A stretch of 64,000 bases of DNA, from NCBI RefSeq assembly GCF_004125825.1, contig NZ_QQWI01000007.1:186001-250000 (forward strand). The letters run 5' to 3'. The position numbers and the translations under genes were made by a program. The notes beneath the pieces are model-generated. The model worked only from the letters and a program-made list of their open reading frames with translations. It did no database searches and was not told where the DNA came from. This document shows positions 8,816 to 17,404 of the stretch, piece after piece (position 1 is the first letter of the stretch; the number at the start of each line of letters is the position of its first letter). The DNA comes from Fusibacter sp. A1 (GTDB taxonomy: Bacteria > Bacillota > Clostridia > Peptostreptococcales > Acidaminobacteraceae).

Positions 8816-11335
8816 TTAGATATAATGATAAACGTCATAATTAGGAGAAAATCGATGCGTTTTTATATGAAGCTGCAATTTATTGAGCAGATTCAGTACA
8901 AGTTGCTGTTCAGTTTCTGAGAGTTCAAACTCAACTCCATAGGAAAAATTGCTATCATCGCTTTCTGTTTTTCGAACAATCGTTCCATTGACGCTAAATA
9001 CCTCATCTAGGATGCTGGTTGAAAAGTTCATTAGCATCTTCTTACTTACTGGAAAGTCGATATCGCAGTTGAATCTCAAGCCGCCTGGGCCGATGTTATC
9101 GACAGCGATCAGTCTGCTATTGATATCCACAAGTTCCGTTCCGATTTTTGTGAGCTTCAACTCAACAGCAAGCGGCACATGTAAATTTATCCTATAGAAT
9201 TTTCGTTGGTTCTTCTCGATGAACTTTAACTTTTCTTTTTCCTCGTCTTTAGTAAATTCAAAGGTATGATAATATGCTTCAAACTGATCAAGGGCGACTG
9301 GCTTGCTAAAATAGTACCCTTGAAAAATTGAACATCCCCGATTGACAAAATAGGCGATTTCTTCTTTTTTTTCAACGCCTTCCACTAGAATTCCTACATC
9401 CATTTCATCCGCAAGATTGATCAGCATATTTGCGATAACTGCGACAAACTTATCACGAGTGACCTCCCGCACGAAGGTTCTATCGACTTTGAATGAATCA
9501 AACGGCATCGTCTTGAGCTGAGCCAGAGATGAGTAGCCGGTTCCAAAACCGTCGATTTCAACTTTGATTCCCATTTTTTGCAGTTGGACCAGGGTGTCCC
9601 TTGCTAAACGATCATCACCGAATAGATAGCTCTCTGTAATTTCGATTTTTAGTAGACGCGTATCAATCTGATGCTTTGCGATGATTTCTTTTAGTGTCGT
9701 TAGAAAACTCTTATGCACAAGCTGAAATCTTGATACATTGATGGATAGCGTAAGATCCTTAAGTTTACTGTTCTTCCACTTACTAAGCTGTTCACAGGTT
9801 TTTTGAATTACAAAATCGCCAAGTTGGATAATCACGCCTGTTTCTTCAGCGATGCTGATGAACTCATCAGGATTGACCAGTCCCCAATCGGGATGATTCC
9901 ACCTTAAAAGCACTTCCGCCCCTGTGATAACTCCTTTATGGATATTGATTTGAGGCTGAAAGTAGCTGAAAATCTGCTGCTTTGAAATTGCAGTTTTCAA
10001 ATCGTTGGCAAGTGATAAATGCTTAAAGTTCTCAATGCTTAAGTTAGGTAAGAAAGACTTATAGTCTCCATTTACAGGATCGATATACTTTAAAGCGAGA
10101 TTTGCTTGAGCATAAAGTTCTGTAAACTTCATCTCTTTATTTTCACACTTGCTTATTCCCACCACCTGTTTAATAAACAGTTCGAGATCACTTACATCAT
10201 AGGGGTCTTGACCAAGTTTGACCACTTCTTCAGCTAGATATTCAATACCTGAAGCTTCTTGAACGCTATGAATCAAAATGGCAAACTTACTACCTCTTGA
10301 TTTTGCGACAATTGCATTTTCAGGCATAATGGACACGATACGATTGCCTATTTGCTTCAAAATTTCGTTTCCTATCACGTATCCTGCAAAAGAATTGACA
10401 TCTTTAAGCTTAAGCGGATGCACGATCATGAGATACAAGGATTCAAAACTGTCCAACTGCTCTCTATACTGTTTGAACTGTTTTTCAAGATAATTTAGGT
10501 TTGGCAGCTTTGTAATCAAGTCATTATAAGCTATATTCCTAAGGTAGTTTTCCATTTTGACTAGATTTGTGACATCTTGAAAAACACCTTTGACTTCTAT
10601 AATCTTCCCTTTTTTTAGCTTAGTCACTTTACTGGTGCTTCTGATATGTCTTTTAATGCCCCGCCTAGTTCGAATCTTGAACAAATGTTCATTCGTACCA
10701 AACTTTTGTCTGGCGACAAAGATGCCTTTAAATGCTTCACAATCATCATCATCCACCATGCTTAACAAGGAATGATATGGTCGTTTGGAGTCCTTAGCGT
10801 CAAAATCAAGTATTTGCAGTAATTGTCTTGACATGAATGAAAAGTCGACCGCTTCGCTGTCAAACGTCCATCCTCCAATATTCCCTATTTCTTGAATCAT
10901 ATCAAACTCATCCATCAAGTCATCATACTTGGTTTCAATTTTGCTGATTTCTGACATCTCGATGATGGTACCAAGGATGTTGTTCTCCCCACTTTGACTG
11001 ACTATCGCACTTAATATCAACCGAACTCGATTAATCTTTTTATGGTCGAACATTATTCCAATTGATAAGGTATCCGATTCCTTTTCACTGGCATATACCT
11101 CCAAAAAACTACCTTCAACTTTTCTTTTATCAGGCATCAGCAAAAAATCGAAAAAAGAGCTTCTCACTAAAGAGCCCTCATGTCCACCCATAAACTGTGC
11201 AAAAGCGAGATTGTGTTCGAGAATAATGCCCTTTTCATTGCACATGAATACTGGAAGGTCATGCTTCGATAATAGGTTCAACTCTCCGTTATGAGCGAAC
11301 TTCACGGCCGAGATATTTTCACTGTGTTCTTTCAT
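8816..11335 (-). CDS. PAS-PAS-GGDEF(degenerate)-EAL-PilZ cyclic-di-GMP signalling protein
   Basis: 839 residues, soluble. Domain order: PAS (about 25-130), PAS/PAC (145-262), GGDEF-like (270-430), EAL (445-690), PilZ (715-830). The GGDEF signature is replaced by RGSKF (347-351), so cyclase activity is unlikely. The EAL domain keeps EVLLRW (474-479), the NVSRF, EITES and KVDRTF motifs and QGYYFSKP, but the usual DDFGTGYSS reads IDGFGTGYSS, so one metal-binding Asp is changed and phosphodiesterase activity may be reduced. PilZ keeps RKFYR (RxxxR) and NIGPGG in place of DxSxxG. It may bind c-di-GMP as a receptor rather than make or hydrolyse it. AGGAGG precedes the start. Confidence 0.88.
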   Translation of the reverse strand: MKEHSENISAVKFAHNGELNLLSKHDLPVFMCNEKGIILEHNLAFAQFMGGHEGSLVRSSFFDFLLMPDKRKVEGSFLEVYASEKESDTLSIGIMFDHKKINRVRLILSAIVSQSGENNILGTIIEMSEISKIETKYDDLMDEFDMIQEIGNIGGWTFDSEAVDFSFMSRQLLQILDFDAKDSKRPYHSLLSMVDDDDCEAFKGIFVARQKFGTNEHLFKIRTRRGIKRHIRSTSKVTKLKKGKIIEVKGVFQDVTNLVKMENYLRNIAYNDLITKLPNLNYLEKQFKQYREQLDSFESLYLMIVHPLKLKDVNSFAGYVIGNEILKQIGNRIVSIMPENAIVAKSRGSKFAILIHSVQEASGIEYLAEEVVKLGQDPYDVSDLELFIKQVVGISKCENKEMKFTELYAQANLALKYIDPVNGDYKSFLPNLSIENFKHLSLANDLKTAISKQQIFSYFQPQINIHKGVITGAEVLLRWNHPDWGLVNPDEFISIAEETGVIIQLGDFVIQKTCEQLSKWKNSKLKDLTLSINVSRFQLVHKSFLTTLKEIIAKHQIDTRLLKIEITESYLFGDDRLARDTLVQLQKMGIKVEIDGFGTGYSSLAQLKTMPFDSFKVDRTFVREVTRDKFVAVIANMLINLADEMDVGILVEGVEKKEEIAYFVNRGCSIFQGYYFSKPVALDQFEAYYHTFEFTKDEEKEKLKFIEKNQRKFYRINLHVPLAVELKLTKIGTELVDINSRLIAVDNIGPGGLRFNCDIDFPVSKKMLMNFSTSILDEVFSVNGTIVRKTESDDSNFSYGVEFELSETEQQLVLNLLNKLQLHIKTHRFSPNYDVYHYI

Positions 11336-11691
11336 ACTGGCCTCCTAAAAGATCTTTGTGATTAATGATTACCCTATGGTATCGGATATATGCATATTTT
11401 GGCGTTCTTTTATGGGTCCTAAGAATCATCTTTTCATAGACGTATCAACTCTAGTGGAATTATCAATTTAAATCAAACACTGGCATATCGCTCGAATCAA
11501 ACTATGCTATTCTTTAGTAAAAGCGAGGTGATTAATTTGAACATTCATCAGGCAGTAAATGATTTGCGTCATGCAAGGTAGACACTTGGCATAGAAATCA
11601 GTTCGATTTCAACTTGCATGACGCAAAATGCTTTGTGTTTGCACTTGCAACTCTCATTCAATTACGGTAACCGGATGAAAGGAGCAGTTAC
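11336..11691. other. 356-bp gap carrying a leader-type regulatory region
   Basis: The left part (11336-11500) holds the divergent start regions of both neighbours; I see no strong consensus promoter. The right part (11521-11691) holds a short ORF, a stem-loop and a repeated start-codon sequence, annotated separately. Confidence 0.6.
11537..11581 (+). CDS. Putative 14-residue leader peptide upstream of the rRNA methyltransferase
   Basis: A TTG-started ORF reads MNIHQAVNDLRHAR and stops at TAG 11579-11581. It is preceded by GAGGTGAT (11525-11532), an eight-base match to the anti-Shine-Dalgarno sequence with good spacing. Codons 10-14 lie on the left arm (11563-11577) of a stem-loop, the arrangement of translational attenuators that control erm-type resistance methylases. 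Function is inferred from layout only. Confidence 0.45.
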   Translation: MNIHQAVNDLRHAR

Positions 11692-11702
11692 ATGACGCAA
11701 AA
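11563..11702 (+). promoter_or_regulatory. Candidate attenuator with alternative base pairing to the start codon
   Basis: The left arm TTTGCGTCATGCAAG (11563-11577) is an exact complement of 11613-11627. Part of the same left arm (11563-11573) is also an exact complement of CATGACGCAAA at 11691-11701, which includes the methyltransferase start codon. The right arm and the gene start thus compete for one partner. A ribosome stalled on the leader peptide would cover the left arm. A small inner hairpin (gaaatc / gatttc) sits in the loop. Confidence 0.5.
11618..11695 (+). CDS. Putative second upstream ORF (25 codons) coupled to the methyltransferase
   Basis: ATG at 11618 opens a 25-codon frame beginning MTQNALCLH, and its TGA (11693-11695) overlaps the methyltransferase ATG (11692-11694), the usual geometry of translational coupling. 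Its first three codons copy those of the methyltransferase (MTQ). It has no clear ribosome site and its start lies in the right stem arm, so it may be fortuitous. Confidence 0.3.
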   Translation: MTQNALCLHLQLSFNYGNRMKGAVT

Positions 11703-12486
11703 GCAAATCGGTGTAAAACATCCACTAATCAAACACTTTCTAAAACTTAAAAAAGGGTCAAAAGAGTATCCAAATAGCTTTATTGCAGAAGGGGCCTGGA
11801 TGATAGAAAAACTGATGCATTCAGATGCATTAGTCGACAGCCTGTTTATATGCGAAGACCTACTCACAAGGTCACAAGCGGATCTAGTGAAGTCGCTTGC
11901 AGATAAATCGGAACATGTATTTCTAATTTCTAAAAAGATCGCAACCCAGATCAGCGAAAAAGATAACGGCTCTGCGATACTGGCGATCATTACAAAGATT
12001 GGTCGCTCCTTGGATACGATACTTAGTGAATCGGAACGAGTCGTTATCCTTGACGGACTCGAATCACACGGTAATATCGGAACCATATTCAGGACCTGCG
12101 ATGCTTCGAAAGTAGATGCTGTTCTTATCGTCAACGAAAAAGCCAAAATCAACAACCATATGGTGATCAAGTCCAGCATGGGGGGCTGTTTCCATGTTCC
12201 ATGGACTATTGTCGATTCAGTAGGTGCTTGCGAACAAGCGCTAAAGACACATGGCTTCACCACAGTTCTTGCTACTCCTGATGCAAAAGTTGATTTTAGG
12301 CATGCTCCGACATTTAGTAAGCCTGCCGTCATCGTCGGCAACGAGCGTTACGGCATTTCAACCGAGTGGGACAGGCAATCTTCCTTTCAGATCAGTATTC
12401 CCATGCATGGCGTATGTGATTCCCTTAATGTCGGCGTCGCAGCCTCTATCATCATTTATGACTTGTCCATGAGAAAAAACGCATGA
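11692..12486 (+). CDS. TrmH/TsnR-type SPOUT RNA 2'-O-methyltransferase
   Basis: 264 residues. It has an N-terminal RNA-binding substrate domain (about 1-100) and then a SPOUT domain with motif 1 (LDGLESHGNIGTIFRTC, holding the conserved N and R), motif 2 (VIVGNERYGIS) and motif 3 (IPMHGVCDSLNVGVAAS), which form the trefoil knot that binds SAM. The family includes TrmH, RlmB and the thiostrepton- and avilamycin-resistance 23S rRNA methylases TsnR and AviRb. The overall layout resembles the TsnR branch, but drug resistance is only a guess. AAAGGAGC lies seven bases before the ATG. The leader with possible attenuation is unusual for a housekeeping methylase and is the main hint for an antibiotic-responsive role. 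Confidence 0.8.
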   Translation: MTQKQIGVKHPLIKHFLKLKKGSKEYPNSFIAEGAWMIEKLMHSDALVDSLFICEDLLTRSQADLVKSLADKSEHVFLISKKIATQISEKDNGSAILAIITKIGRSLDTILSESERVVILDGLESHGNIGTIFRTCDASKVDAVLIVNEKAKINNHMVIKSSMGGCFHVPWTIVDSVGACEQALKTHGFTTVLATPDAKVDFRHAPTFSKPAVIVGNERYGISTEWDRQSSFQISIPMHGVCDSLNVGVAASIIIYDLSMRKNA

Positions 12487-12494
12487 TTAAAACT

Positions 12495-12542
12495 AAAAAG
12501 ACAAATCCAATTCTAACTTTCTTAGAATGGATTTGTCTTTTT
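12495..12542. terminator. Bidirectional terminator between the methyltransferase and the DHFR-like gene
   Basis: aaaaagacaaatcca and its complement pair over about 20 bases with a single bulge, and both strands end in five Ts or As. Confidence 0.85.
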
Positions 12543-12554
12543 CATATGCCTAAC

Positions 12555-13088
12555 CTAATTTCTTCTCGTGTATTTAAGGATTGTAATGCCTTCTTGAACG
12601 GTGCATTCATCCAAATGCAGCTCAATTGTAGGATTATCATCAAGAAACAGCCTTCGTCCGCTTCCAAGTAGTATTGGAATGATTCCGATGATGTACTCGT
12701 CGATGATATTCTTTTTTATGAACGCGTCTGTAAGCCCCGCTCCACCGAATAACCAAATGTCTTTTCCTGCCTGTTCCTGTAGTAGCTGCACATGACCGCA
12801 AATGTCTCCATTTACAAATTCAACTTGCTTCTCTCCAGTCAAGACTCTGGATGTTGCGACAATGAATCGTTTTGACTCATAATTCATGACATCCCTTATT
12901 CCACAGTCTTCATAGGCTTTGGCCCCCATAACGACCGTGTCGACATTGTCCATGAAAGCTAAGAAATCAAAGGATTTTTCTGTATTGCACTTTACATCCC
13001 CATCCCCCTTGATCCAATCAAAACCGCCATTCAAATCGGCAATATAGCCGTCGAGGCTAATTGCCAAGTTAAGAATGATTTTTCTCAT
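12555..13088 (-). CDS. RibD C-terminal/dihydrofolate reductase-like protein (YwjB type)
   Basis: 177 residues, typical of the stand-alone RibD_C reductase-like family. Visible are the N-terminal LAISLDGYIAD strand, VVMGAKAYED (nucleotide-binding MGxxTY-like segment), DIWLFGGAGLTDAF (the GGAxL dinucleotide motif) and the IIPILLGSGRRLF stretch. Family members bind NADPH and reduce pterin-like or unknown substrates; the physiological role of the stand-alone form is not established. The start has TAAGGAGGG upstream. It is followed in the same direction by a convergent terminator, and it lies 36 bases downstream of an acetyltransferase gene on the same strand, so the two may be co-transcribed. Confidence 0.8.
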   Translation of the reverse strand: MRKIILNLAISLDGYIADLNGGFDWIKGDGDVKCNTEKSFDFLAFMDNVDTVVMGAKAYEDCGIRDVMNYESKRFIVATSRVLTGEKQVEFVNGDICGHVQLLQEQAGKDIWLFGGAGLTDAFIKKNIIDEYIIGIIPILLGSGRRLFLDDNPTIELHLDECTVQEGITILKYTRRN

Positions 13089-13124
13089 GTAAACCCTCCT
13101 TAAACAGATTAATTTACCAGTTGC

Positions 13125-13994
13125 CTATTTAGGGTGCAACGAGTACCATTTAGATAGCAATTGTCCTCTTGTGAATCCATGCTTCAAGTAAAGGTCGAAA
13201 GCAATCTTGTTTGTATCGAACACACACATCTTCAGTTCCTTTGCTCCGTGCTCCCACAGATAGTTCTGTACACTTCTAAACAGCAATTTACCATAGCCCT
13301 TGTTTTGGTTGGTGGGAGCGACCGCCAAGGTGTCGATCCAGCCGATTTCATCCTTTAGGGTCAGTTCAAACGCACCAACCGCTGTCGAATCAACTGAAAT
13401 GACACCACAAAGATCATTTTCCTCAGCTTGCTTTTTAGCGTCTTCTACCGTCACAGTAGCCCCGTTTGGAGAATCCTTGAAGGCTTCGGTCATGATGGTC
13501 GCAAAAGCCTCTGCGTGATCTAGAGTTAAAAGGTCAATAGCTACGGCATCCTCATAGAGTTCCCTATTGCACTTATTTAACTCCACTAGACTATGAACAT
13601 AGCTAAATCCGCCTTCAACCAGTTGTGGGATAAATTCGTCATGTCTCTCAAGTAACCCTACCTTCACTTCTCTGGCACCGCTCTTAATGCACATGTCTTT
13701 TGCAAAGTCGACCAAATGTTTTCTGAGTTCAGTACTTTGTGTTCCGCGCAGTTCATTTATGTAAGCGATACCTTGTGGTGCGACTTCTTTAAGAATGACA
13801 CCGACAGTACCGATAATCATGTCGCCTTCAAAAAAAACAAAGTATTGATCGCCGCTACCGTAGGTCATGCCTTCAATCGCTCTTATCTGAGTTTCTCTCG
13901 ACCTATTGAATACATTGTCATGACATGATTCGATATAGCGGATCACATCCTCTTTTTCCTTTTCAATCAGTTGATTCCAAGTTTTTTTTATCAT
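13125..13994 (-). CDS. Two-part GNAT acetyltransferase
   Basis: 289 residues from the ATG with GGGAG six bases upstream; an upstream in-frame start 24 codons earlier has no ribosome site. The C-terminal half is a clear GNAT domain: DTLAVAPTNQNKGYGKLLF contains the acetyl-CoA pyrophosphate loop (Q/RxxGxG/A), followed by AFDLYLKHGF. The N-terminal half (1-140) has a weaker GNAT-like pattern (YFVFFEGDMIIGTVGVIL, then AREVKVGLLERHDEFI), suggesting an internally duplicated fold. The acceptor substrate is unknown. The gene lies upstream of the DHFR-like gene with only a short gap and no clear terminator between. Confidence 0.75.
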   Translation of the reverse strand: MIKKTWNQLIEKEKEDVIRYIESCHDNVFNRSRETQIRAIEGMTYGSGDQYFVFFEGDMIIGTVGVILKEVAPQGIAYINELRGTQSTELRKHLVDFAKDMCIKSGAREVKVGLLERHDEFIPQLVEGGFSYVHSLVELNKCNRELYEDAVAIDLLTLDHAEAFATIMTEAFKDSPNGATVTVEDAKKQAEENDLCGVISVDSTAVGAFELTLKDEIGWIDTLAVAPTNQNKGYGKLLFRSVQNYLWEHGAKELKMCVFDTNKIAFDLYLKHGFTRGQLLSKWYSLHPK

Positions 13995-14173
13995 ATTGAC
14001 TCCCAGTATGGATAATCTGTTATTTATATTGGATTGACTTATGATTGCTACAGCTCCTTGTCTCAATTGTACAAAATTAATAGATACCCTTCAATCCCAT
14101 CATTTAACACGAACCACTTAAACTTAACACAAAAAAGGTGTATGATAGAACAAGAAAATAGAAAGAGGTCTAT

Positions 14174-15205
14174 ATGAATCCAATAAAACTTACAGAATAC
14201 TCACACGGCGCCGGATGCGGCTGTAAATTACCCTTATCCGTACTCAACAGCATCATAAAATCGTCACGCGATACATCAGATTTTCCTAGACTCCTGGTTG
14301 GAAACGGATCCAATGATGACGCGGCTGCCTTTGATCTTGGTAACGGAACATCTGTTTTAAGTACAACTGACTTTTTTATGCCTATTGTAGATGATCCCTA
14401 TACCTTCGGTAGAATCGCTGCGACAAACGCGATAAGCGATATCTATGCAATGGGTGGTACTCCACTAATGGCGATCGCTATCTTTGGATGGCCCGTAGAC
14501 AAACTACCCGCAGAAGTCGCAAGTCAGGTCATCGATGGCGGTAGAGCGACGTGCCTTGCAGCAGGCATTCCACTTGCAGGCGGTCATTCCATCGACTCGC
14601 CAGAACCGATTTTCGGTTTGGCGGTTACAGGTATTGTCGACAACAAGCAGCTAAAAAGAAACAATCAGGCTGAGCCTGACTGCCATATTTTTATCACCAA
14701 GCCTATCGGGATCGGCATTCTGACGACCGCTCAAAAACGCAAAAAAATTGAAGACGGCCATATCGAGCATGCGATCGACGCGATGTGTACGCTTAACTCA
14801 GTCGGAAAAGCATTCTCATCTATCGAAGGTGTCGTTGCCCTTACTGATGTCACCGGTTTTGGTCTGCTCGGACACCTATCAGAAATATGTGAAGCAAGCA
14901 AGGTTTCTGCGACCGTAGAATTCGACAAAGTTCCTTTACTGCCGAATACACGATACTATCAAGCGATGGGTTGTGTCCCAGGAGGCACGAAGAAGAATTT
15001 TGTCAGTTACGGTCATCATTTATCCGAAATGCCAGAAGACTATAAAGATATCTTATGTGATGCTCAAACATCCGGTGGACTACTGGCTATAGTGAAAGAG
15101 GATGCTTTGGACCAATTTTTAGAAGCTGCCTTAGAACACGGACTGGAACTAACTTCTATCGGAAAAACAACAGAACCGAAAAAACCTTTGATTACGGTGA
15201 TCTAA
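14174..15205 (+). CDS. selD: SelD, selenophosphate synthase
   Basis: 343 residues, full length. It makes selenophosphate from selenide and ATP, the selenium donor for tRNA 2-selenouridine and selenocysteine. The active-site loop SHGAGCGCKLP carries an ordinary Cys (TGC codon) where many clostridial enzymes have selenocysteine; the following Lys is conserved. Other motifs are NDDAAAFDLGNG (Asp residues for ATP-Mg), FGRIAATNAISDIYAMGG, and DVTGFGLLGHL near residue 220. AAAGAGG precedes the ATG. The stop is directly followed by the selU ATG, so the pair forms an operon and the likely destination of selenium is tRNA. No selA, selB or selenocysteine tRNA is present in this window. Confidence 0.95.
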   Translation: MNPIKLTEYSHGAGCGCKLPLSVLNSIIKSSRDTSDFPRLLVGNGSNDDAAAFDLGNGTSVLSTTDFFMPIVDDPYTFGRIAATNAISDIYAMGGTPLMAIAIFGWPVDKLPAEVASQVIDGGRATCLAAGIPLAGGHSIDSPEPIFGLAVTGIVDNKQLKRNNQAEPDCHIFITKPIGIGILTTAQKRKKIEDGHIEHAIDAMCTLNSVGKAFSSIEGVVALTDVTGFGLLGHLSEICEASKVSATVEFDKVPLLPNTRYYQAMGCVPGGTKKNFVSYGHHLSEMPEDYKDILCDAQTSGGLLAIVKEDALDQFLEAALEHGLELTSIGKTTEPKKPLITVI

Positions 15206-16297
15206 ATGCTTAAATTGGATATGAATCTACCCACTCGAAATGATTTCGACCAAATCGTCATCGACCGCACACCGATCATAGATGTCAGAGCTCCAATTGA
15301 ATTTGAAAAAGGAAGTTTTCCCGGTGCTGTAAATCTTCCGATCATGGATGATCAGGACAGAAAAGTCATTGGCACCTGCTATAAGCAAGTTGGCAGAGAA
15401 GCCGCAATAGCCATGGGATTTAAGCTTGTATCAGGAGATATCAAGCAAAATAGGATTATGGCTTGGAACGAAGAGCTTAACAACCACCCTGACAGTATCG
15501 TCATGTGCTTTAGAGGTGGAATGCGTTCTAAGATCACACAGGGTTGGATACATGAGTCAGGAATTCACAAACCGCTACGACTTGAAGGCGGTTATAAAGC
15601 TTTCAGAAACCATTTGATAAACGCGACTTTACCAGAAAACATACCGATGAAGCCAATTGTATTAGGTGGCAATACCGGTGTCGGTAAAACGATTCTTTTA
15701 AAGCAACTAGCTAACGCGATTGACCTAGAAGGCCTTGCGAACCACAGGGGGTCTTCATTCGGTGGGTTTATCACACCGCAACCTAGTCAGATCGCTTTTG
15801 AAAATGCCTTGGCGTATGAACTGATCACACAAAAGTATCTTGGACACAAGCAGCTTATTCTTGAACTCGAAAGTAGAAACATCGGCAAGAACATGCTTCC
15901 AGCTCCTTTTTTAGAATACATGTCTTCAGCAGAGATCGTTTCAATAGTATTGCCTATTGAAACCAGAGTTGAGATCACTTGGCAGGAATATGTTGTAGAA
16001 GCACTGGCCAATTACACTAAAACCTTCGCTGAGTCAGGCGAAATCAATTGGAAATCGGATATGAGAAACAATCTGATGAAGATTAAGCGTAAATTAGGCG
16101 GCGATCGTCTGCAGTATGTCTTAGGGTTGTTCGACCACGCTTGCCAAAGCACTACCCTCGATGAACATAAGCATTGGATCCAATATCTTCTCACTACCTA
16201 TTATGATCCCATGTATGACTATCAAAAATCAAAATGGTCACGTAAGGAAGTATTCGAAGGTTCACCCGAAGAGGCTTTACAGTTTTTCACCAGCTAA
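15206..16297 (+). CDS. selU: SelU/MnmH, tRNA 2-selenouridine synthase
   Basis: 363 residues. It replaces sulfur with selenium at the wobble 2-thiouridine of tRNAs for Lys, Glu and Gln, through a geranylated intermediate. An N-terminal rhodanese domain (about 10-130) starts with PIIDVRAPIEFEKGSFPGAVN and has the catalytic Cys in MCFRGGMRS near residue 97. A P-loop (GGNTGVGKT near residue 155) opens the second domain. The start codon abuts the selD stop with no gap, and the ribosome site is inside selD. The joint operon marks the SelU branch of selenium use. Confidence 0.93.
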   Translation: MLKLDMNLPTRNDFDQIVIDRTPIIDVRAPIEFEKGSFPGAVNLPIMDDQDRKVIGTCYKQVGREAAIAMGFKLVSGDIKQNRIMAWNEELNNHPDSIVMCFRGGMRSKITQGWIHESGIHKPLRLEGGYKAFRNHLINATLPENIPMKPIVLGGNTGVGKTILLKQLANAIDLEGLANHRGSSFGGFITPQPSQIAFENALAYELITQKYLGHKQLILELESRNIGKNMLPAPFLEYMSSAEIVSIVLPIETRVEITWQEYVVEALANYTKTFAESGEINWKSDMRNNLMKIKRKLGGDRLQYVLGLFDHACQSTTLDEHKHWIQYLLTTYYDPMYDYQKSKWSRKEVFEGSPEEALQFFTS

Positions 16298-16313
16298 GAT
16301 TTAGCTCTTTAAT

Positions 16314-16350
16314 AAAAAAATCATGTGCATCTTCGCACATGATTTTTATT
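16314..16350 (+). terminator. Terminator of selD-selU
   Basis: aatcatgtgc / gcacatgatt stem with a six-base loop, flanked by A and T tracts, 17 bases after the selU stop. Confidence 0.85.
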
Positions 16351-16409
16351 TTACCTATTCAGTTCACTGAAAATGGTGTTTTGAACTACTATCAAGAGCC
16401 ATCTTCCAT

Positions 16410-16985
16410 CTAACTATTCAAATCAATATGCCATATCAATTGGGCTTCCGCTGCATATTCATCATCGTAGGCGTCAAACTTGATACTGTAAAGTTTAGCC
16501 ACCTTATTATAAAAATTGCAGCCTCTAACATTCGTGTTCTGGCATTCTATGTTGATTTCTGTGCATTTTTTCATCTTGGCTTCTGCAGCGCAAATGTCAA
16601 CAAGTCTTTTTCCGATTCCCATACCTCGATAATTGCTGTCGACTCTCAAATCCCATATCACCGCAAGATCACTTCTACCCTTTAACATGTTAACACCCTG
16701 CGTATCCATAGCCAGTAATGCTCCTCCAATGATTCTATCACCGTCAAAGCAGGCGATCAGTTGCCAGTTTGCAAGATCGAACTTGTCGCTTAGGGCAAAT
16801 GGATTATCTTCTCTCGTATCGAAATACTTCAAATACGGTTTTTCCACCGGTCTAAGCTCCATCTCATCTAGACTCAACTTTTTAGTATCCTCAATATGAT
16901 AATAGTCGGTCACTGCGATATGTATCGGAACAAGTGAGTATTCCATCAGATAGTCCAGACTTACTTTTTTATACTCCAGTTTCAT
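16410..16985 (-). CDS. GNAT acetyltransferase (streptothricin acetyltransferase-like)
   Basis: 191 residues from the ATG that follows GGAGG at five bases; a start four codons earlier overlaps that site. The GNAT core is visible as IWDLRVDSNYRGMGIGKRLVD (acetyl-CoA loop RGMGIG) and the INIECQNTNVRGCNFYNK segment. The latter resembles the ETQNxNVRACxFY pattern of SatA/Nat streptothricin acetyltransferases. That likeness is suggestive only; many uncharacterised clostridial GNATs share it. A small single-gene unit. Confidence 0.75.
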   Translation of the reverse strand: MKLEYKKVSLDYLMEYSLVPIHIAVTDYYHIEDTKKLSLDEMELRPVEKPYLKYFDTREDNPFALSDKFDLANWQLIACFDGDRIIGGALLAMDTQGVNMLKGRSDLAVIWDLRVDSNYRGMGIGKRLVDICAAEAKMKKCTEINIECQNTNVRGCNFYNKVAKLYSIKFDAYDDEYAAEAQLIWHIDLNS

Positions 16986-17124
16986 CGTATCCTCCATAAC
17001 AACTTAAAAGTCCTTTTAGAAAATTGTATCAGTTTTAACAGGTAATGATAAGTACGCTGCTTGCTAAAGAACACTTATAGTAAAAAAAGACTTTTCATCA
17101 ATACTTTTCAAAACCTGACTGGAA

Positions 17125-17154
17125 GCAAAAAGGCACTCGCTTAAGCGAGTGCCT
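17125..17154 (-). terminator. Terminator after tRNA-Ser
   Basis: Perfect 11-bp stem (aggcactcgct / agcgagtgcct), followed on the minus strand by TTTTTG, about 40 bases beyond the tRNA 3' end. Confidence 0.85.
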
Positions 17155-17195
17155 GAATCAGTCTATAGATAATTTAATTTCGCATAATAAGAAAA

Positions 17196-17283
17196 TGGCG
17201 GAGAGAGCGGGATTTGAACCCGCGAAACCTTTCAGTTTACACGCTTTCCAGGCGTGCTCCTTAAGCCGCTCGGACATCTCTCC
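17196..17283 (-). tRNA. tRNA-Ser, anticodon GGA
   Basis: 88 bases including an encoded CCA. The acceptor stem is GGAGAGA / TCTCTCC with discriminator G. The anticodon arm is CACGC-CTGGAAA-GCGTG, giving GGA (reads UCC and UCU). A long variable arm (AACTGAAAGGTT), diagnostic of type II tRNAs, and a T-loop GGTTCAAATCC are present. Confidence 0.95.
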
Positions 17284-17404
17284 ATTTAGCTTCACATCCC
17301 GTGAAGACTGTCCTATACCATCTTAATATACCTCGCACCATAATTCAATTAAAAAATGCAATTTCACTTCTTTTAAGTGCCAAAATACCAACAATCTATC
17401 TTTT

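Noticed and set aside
10674..10690. GAACAAATGTTC palindrome resembling a LexA box
   Set aside because: It lies inside the coding sequence of the GGDEF-EAL gene and does not match the clostridial SOS consensus at conserved positions.
11688..12341. 217-codon minus-strand ORF
   Set aside because: It covers the TrmH/TsnR-type gene in antisense and has no domain or ribosome site.
14212..14235. Selenocysteine in SelD
   Set aside because: The active-site codons are TGC and TGT, not TGA, so this SelD uses Cys.
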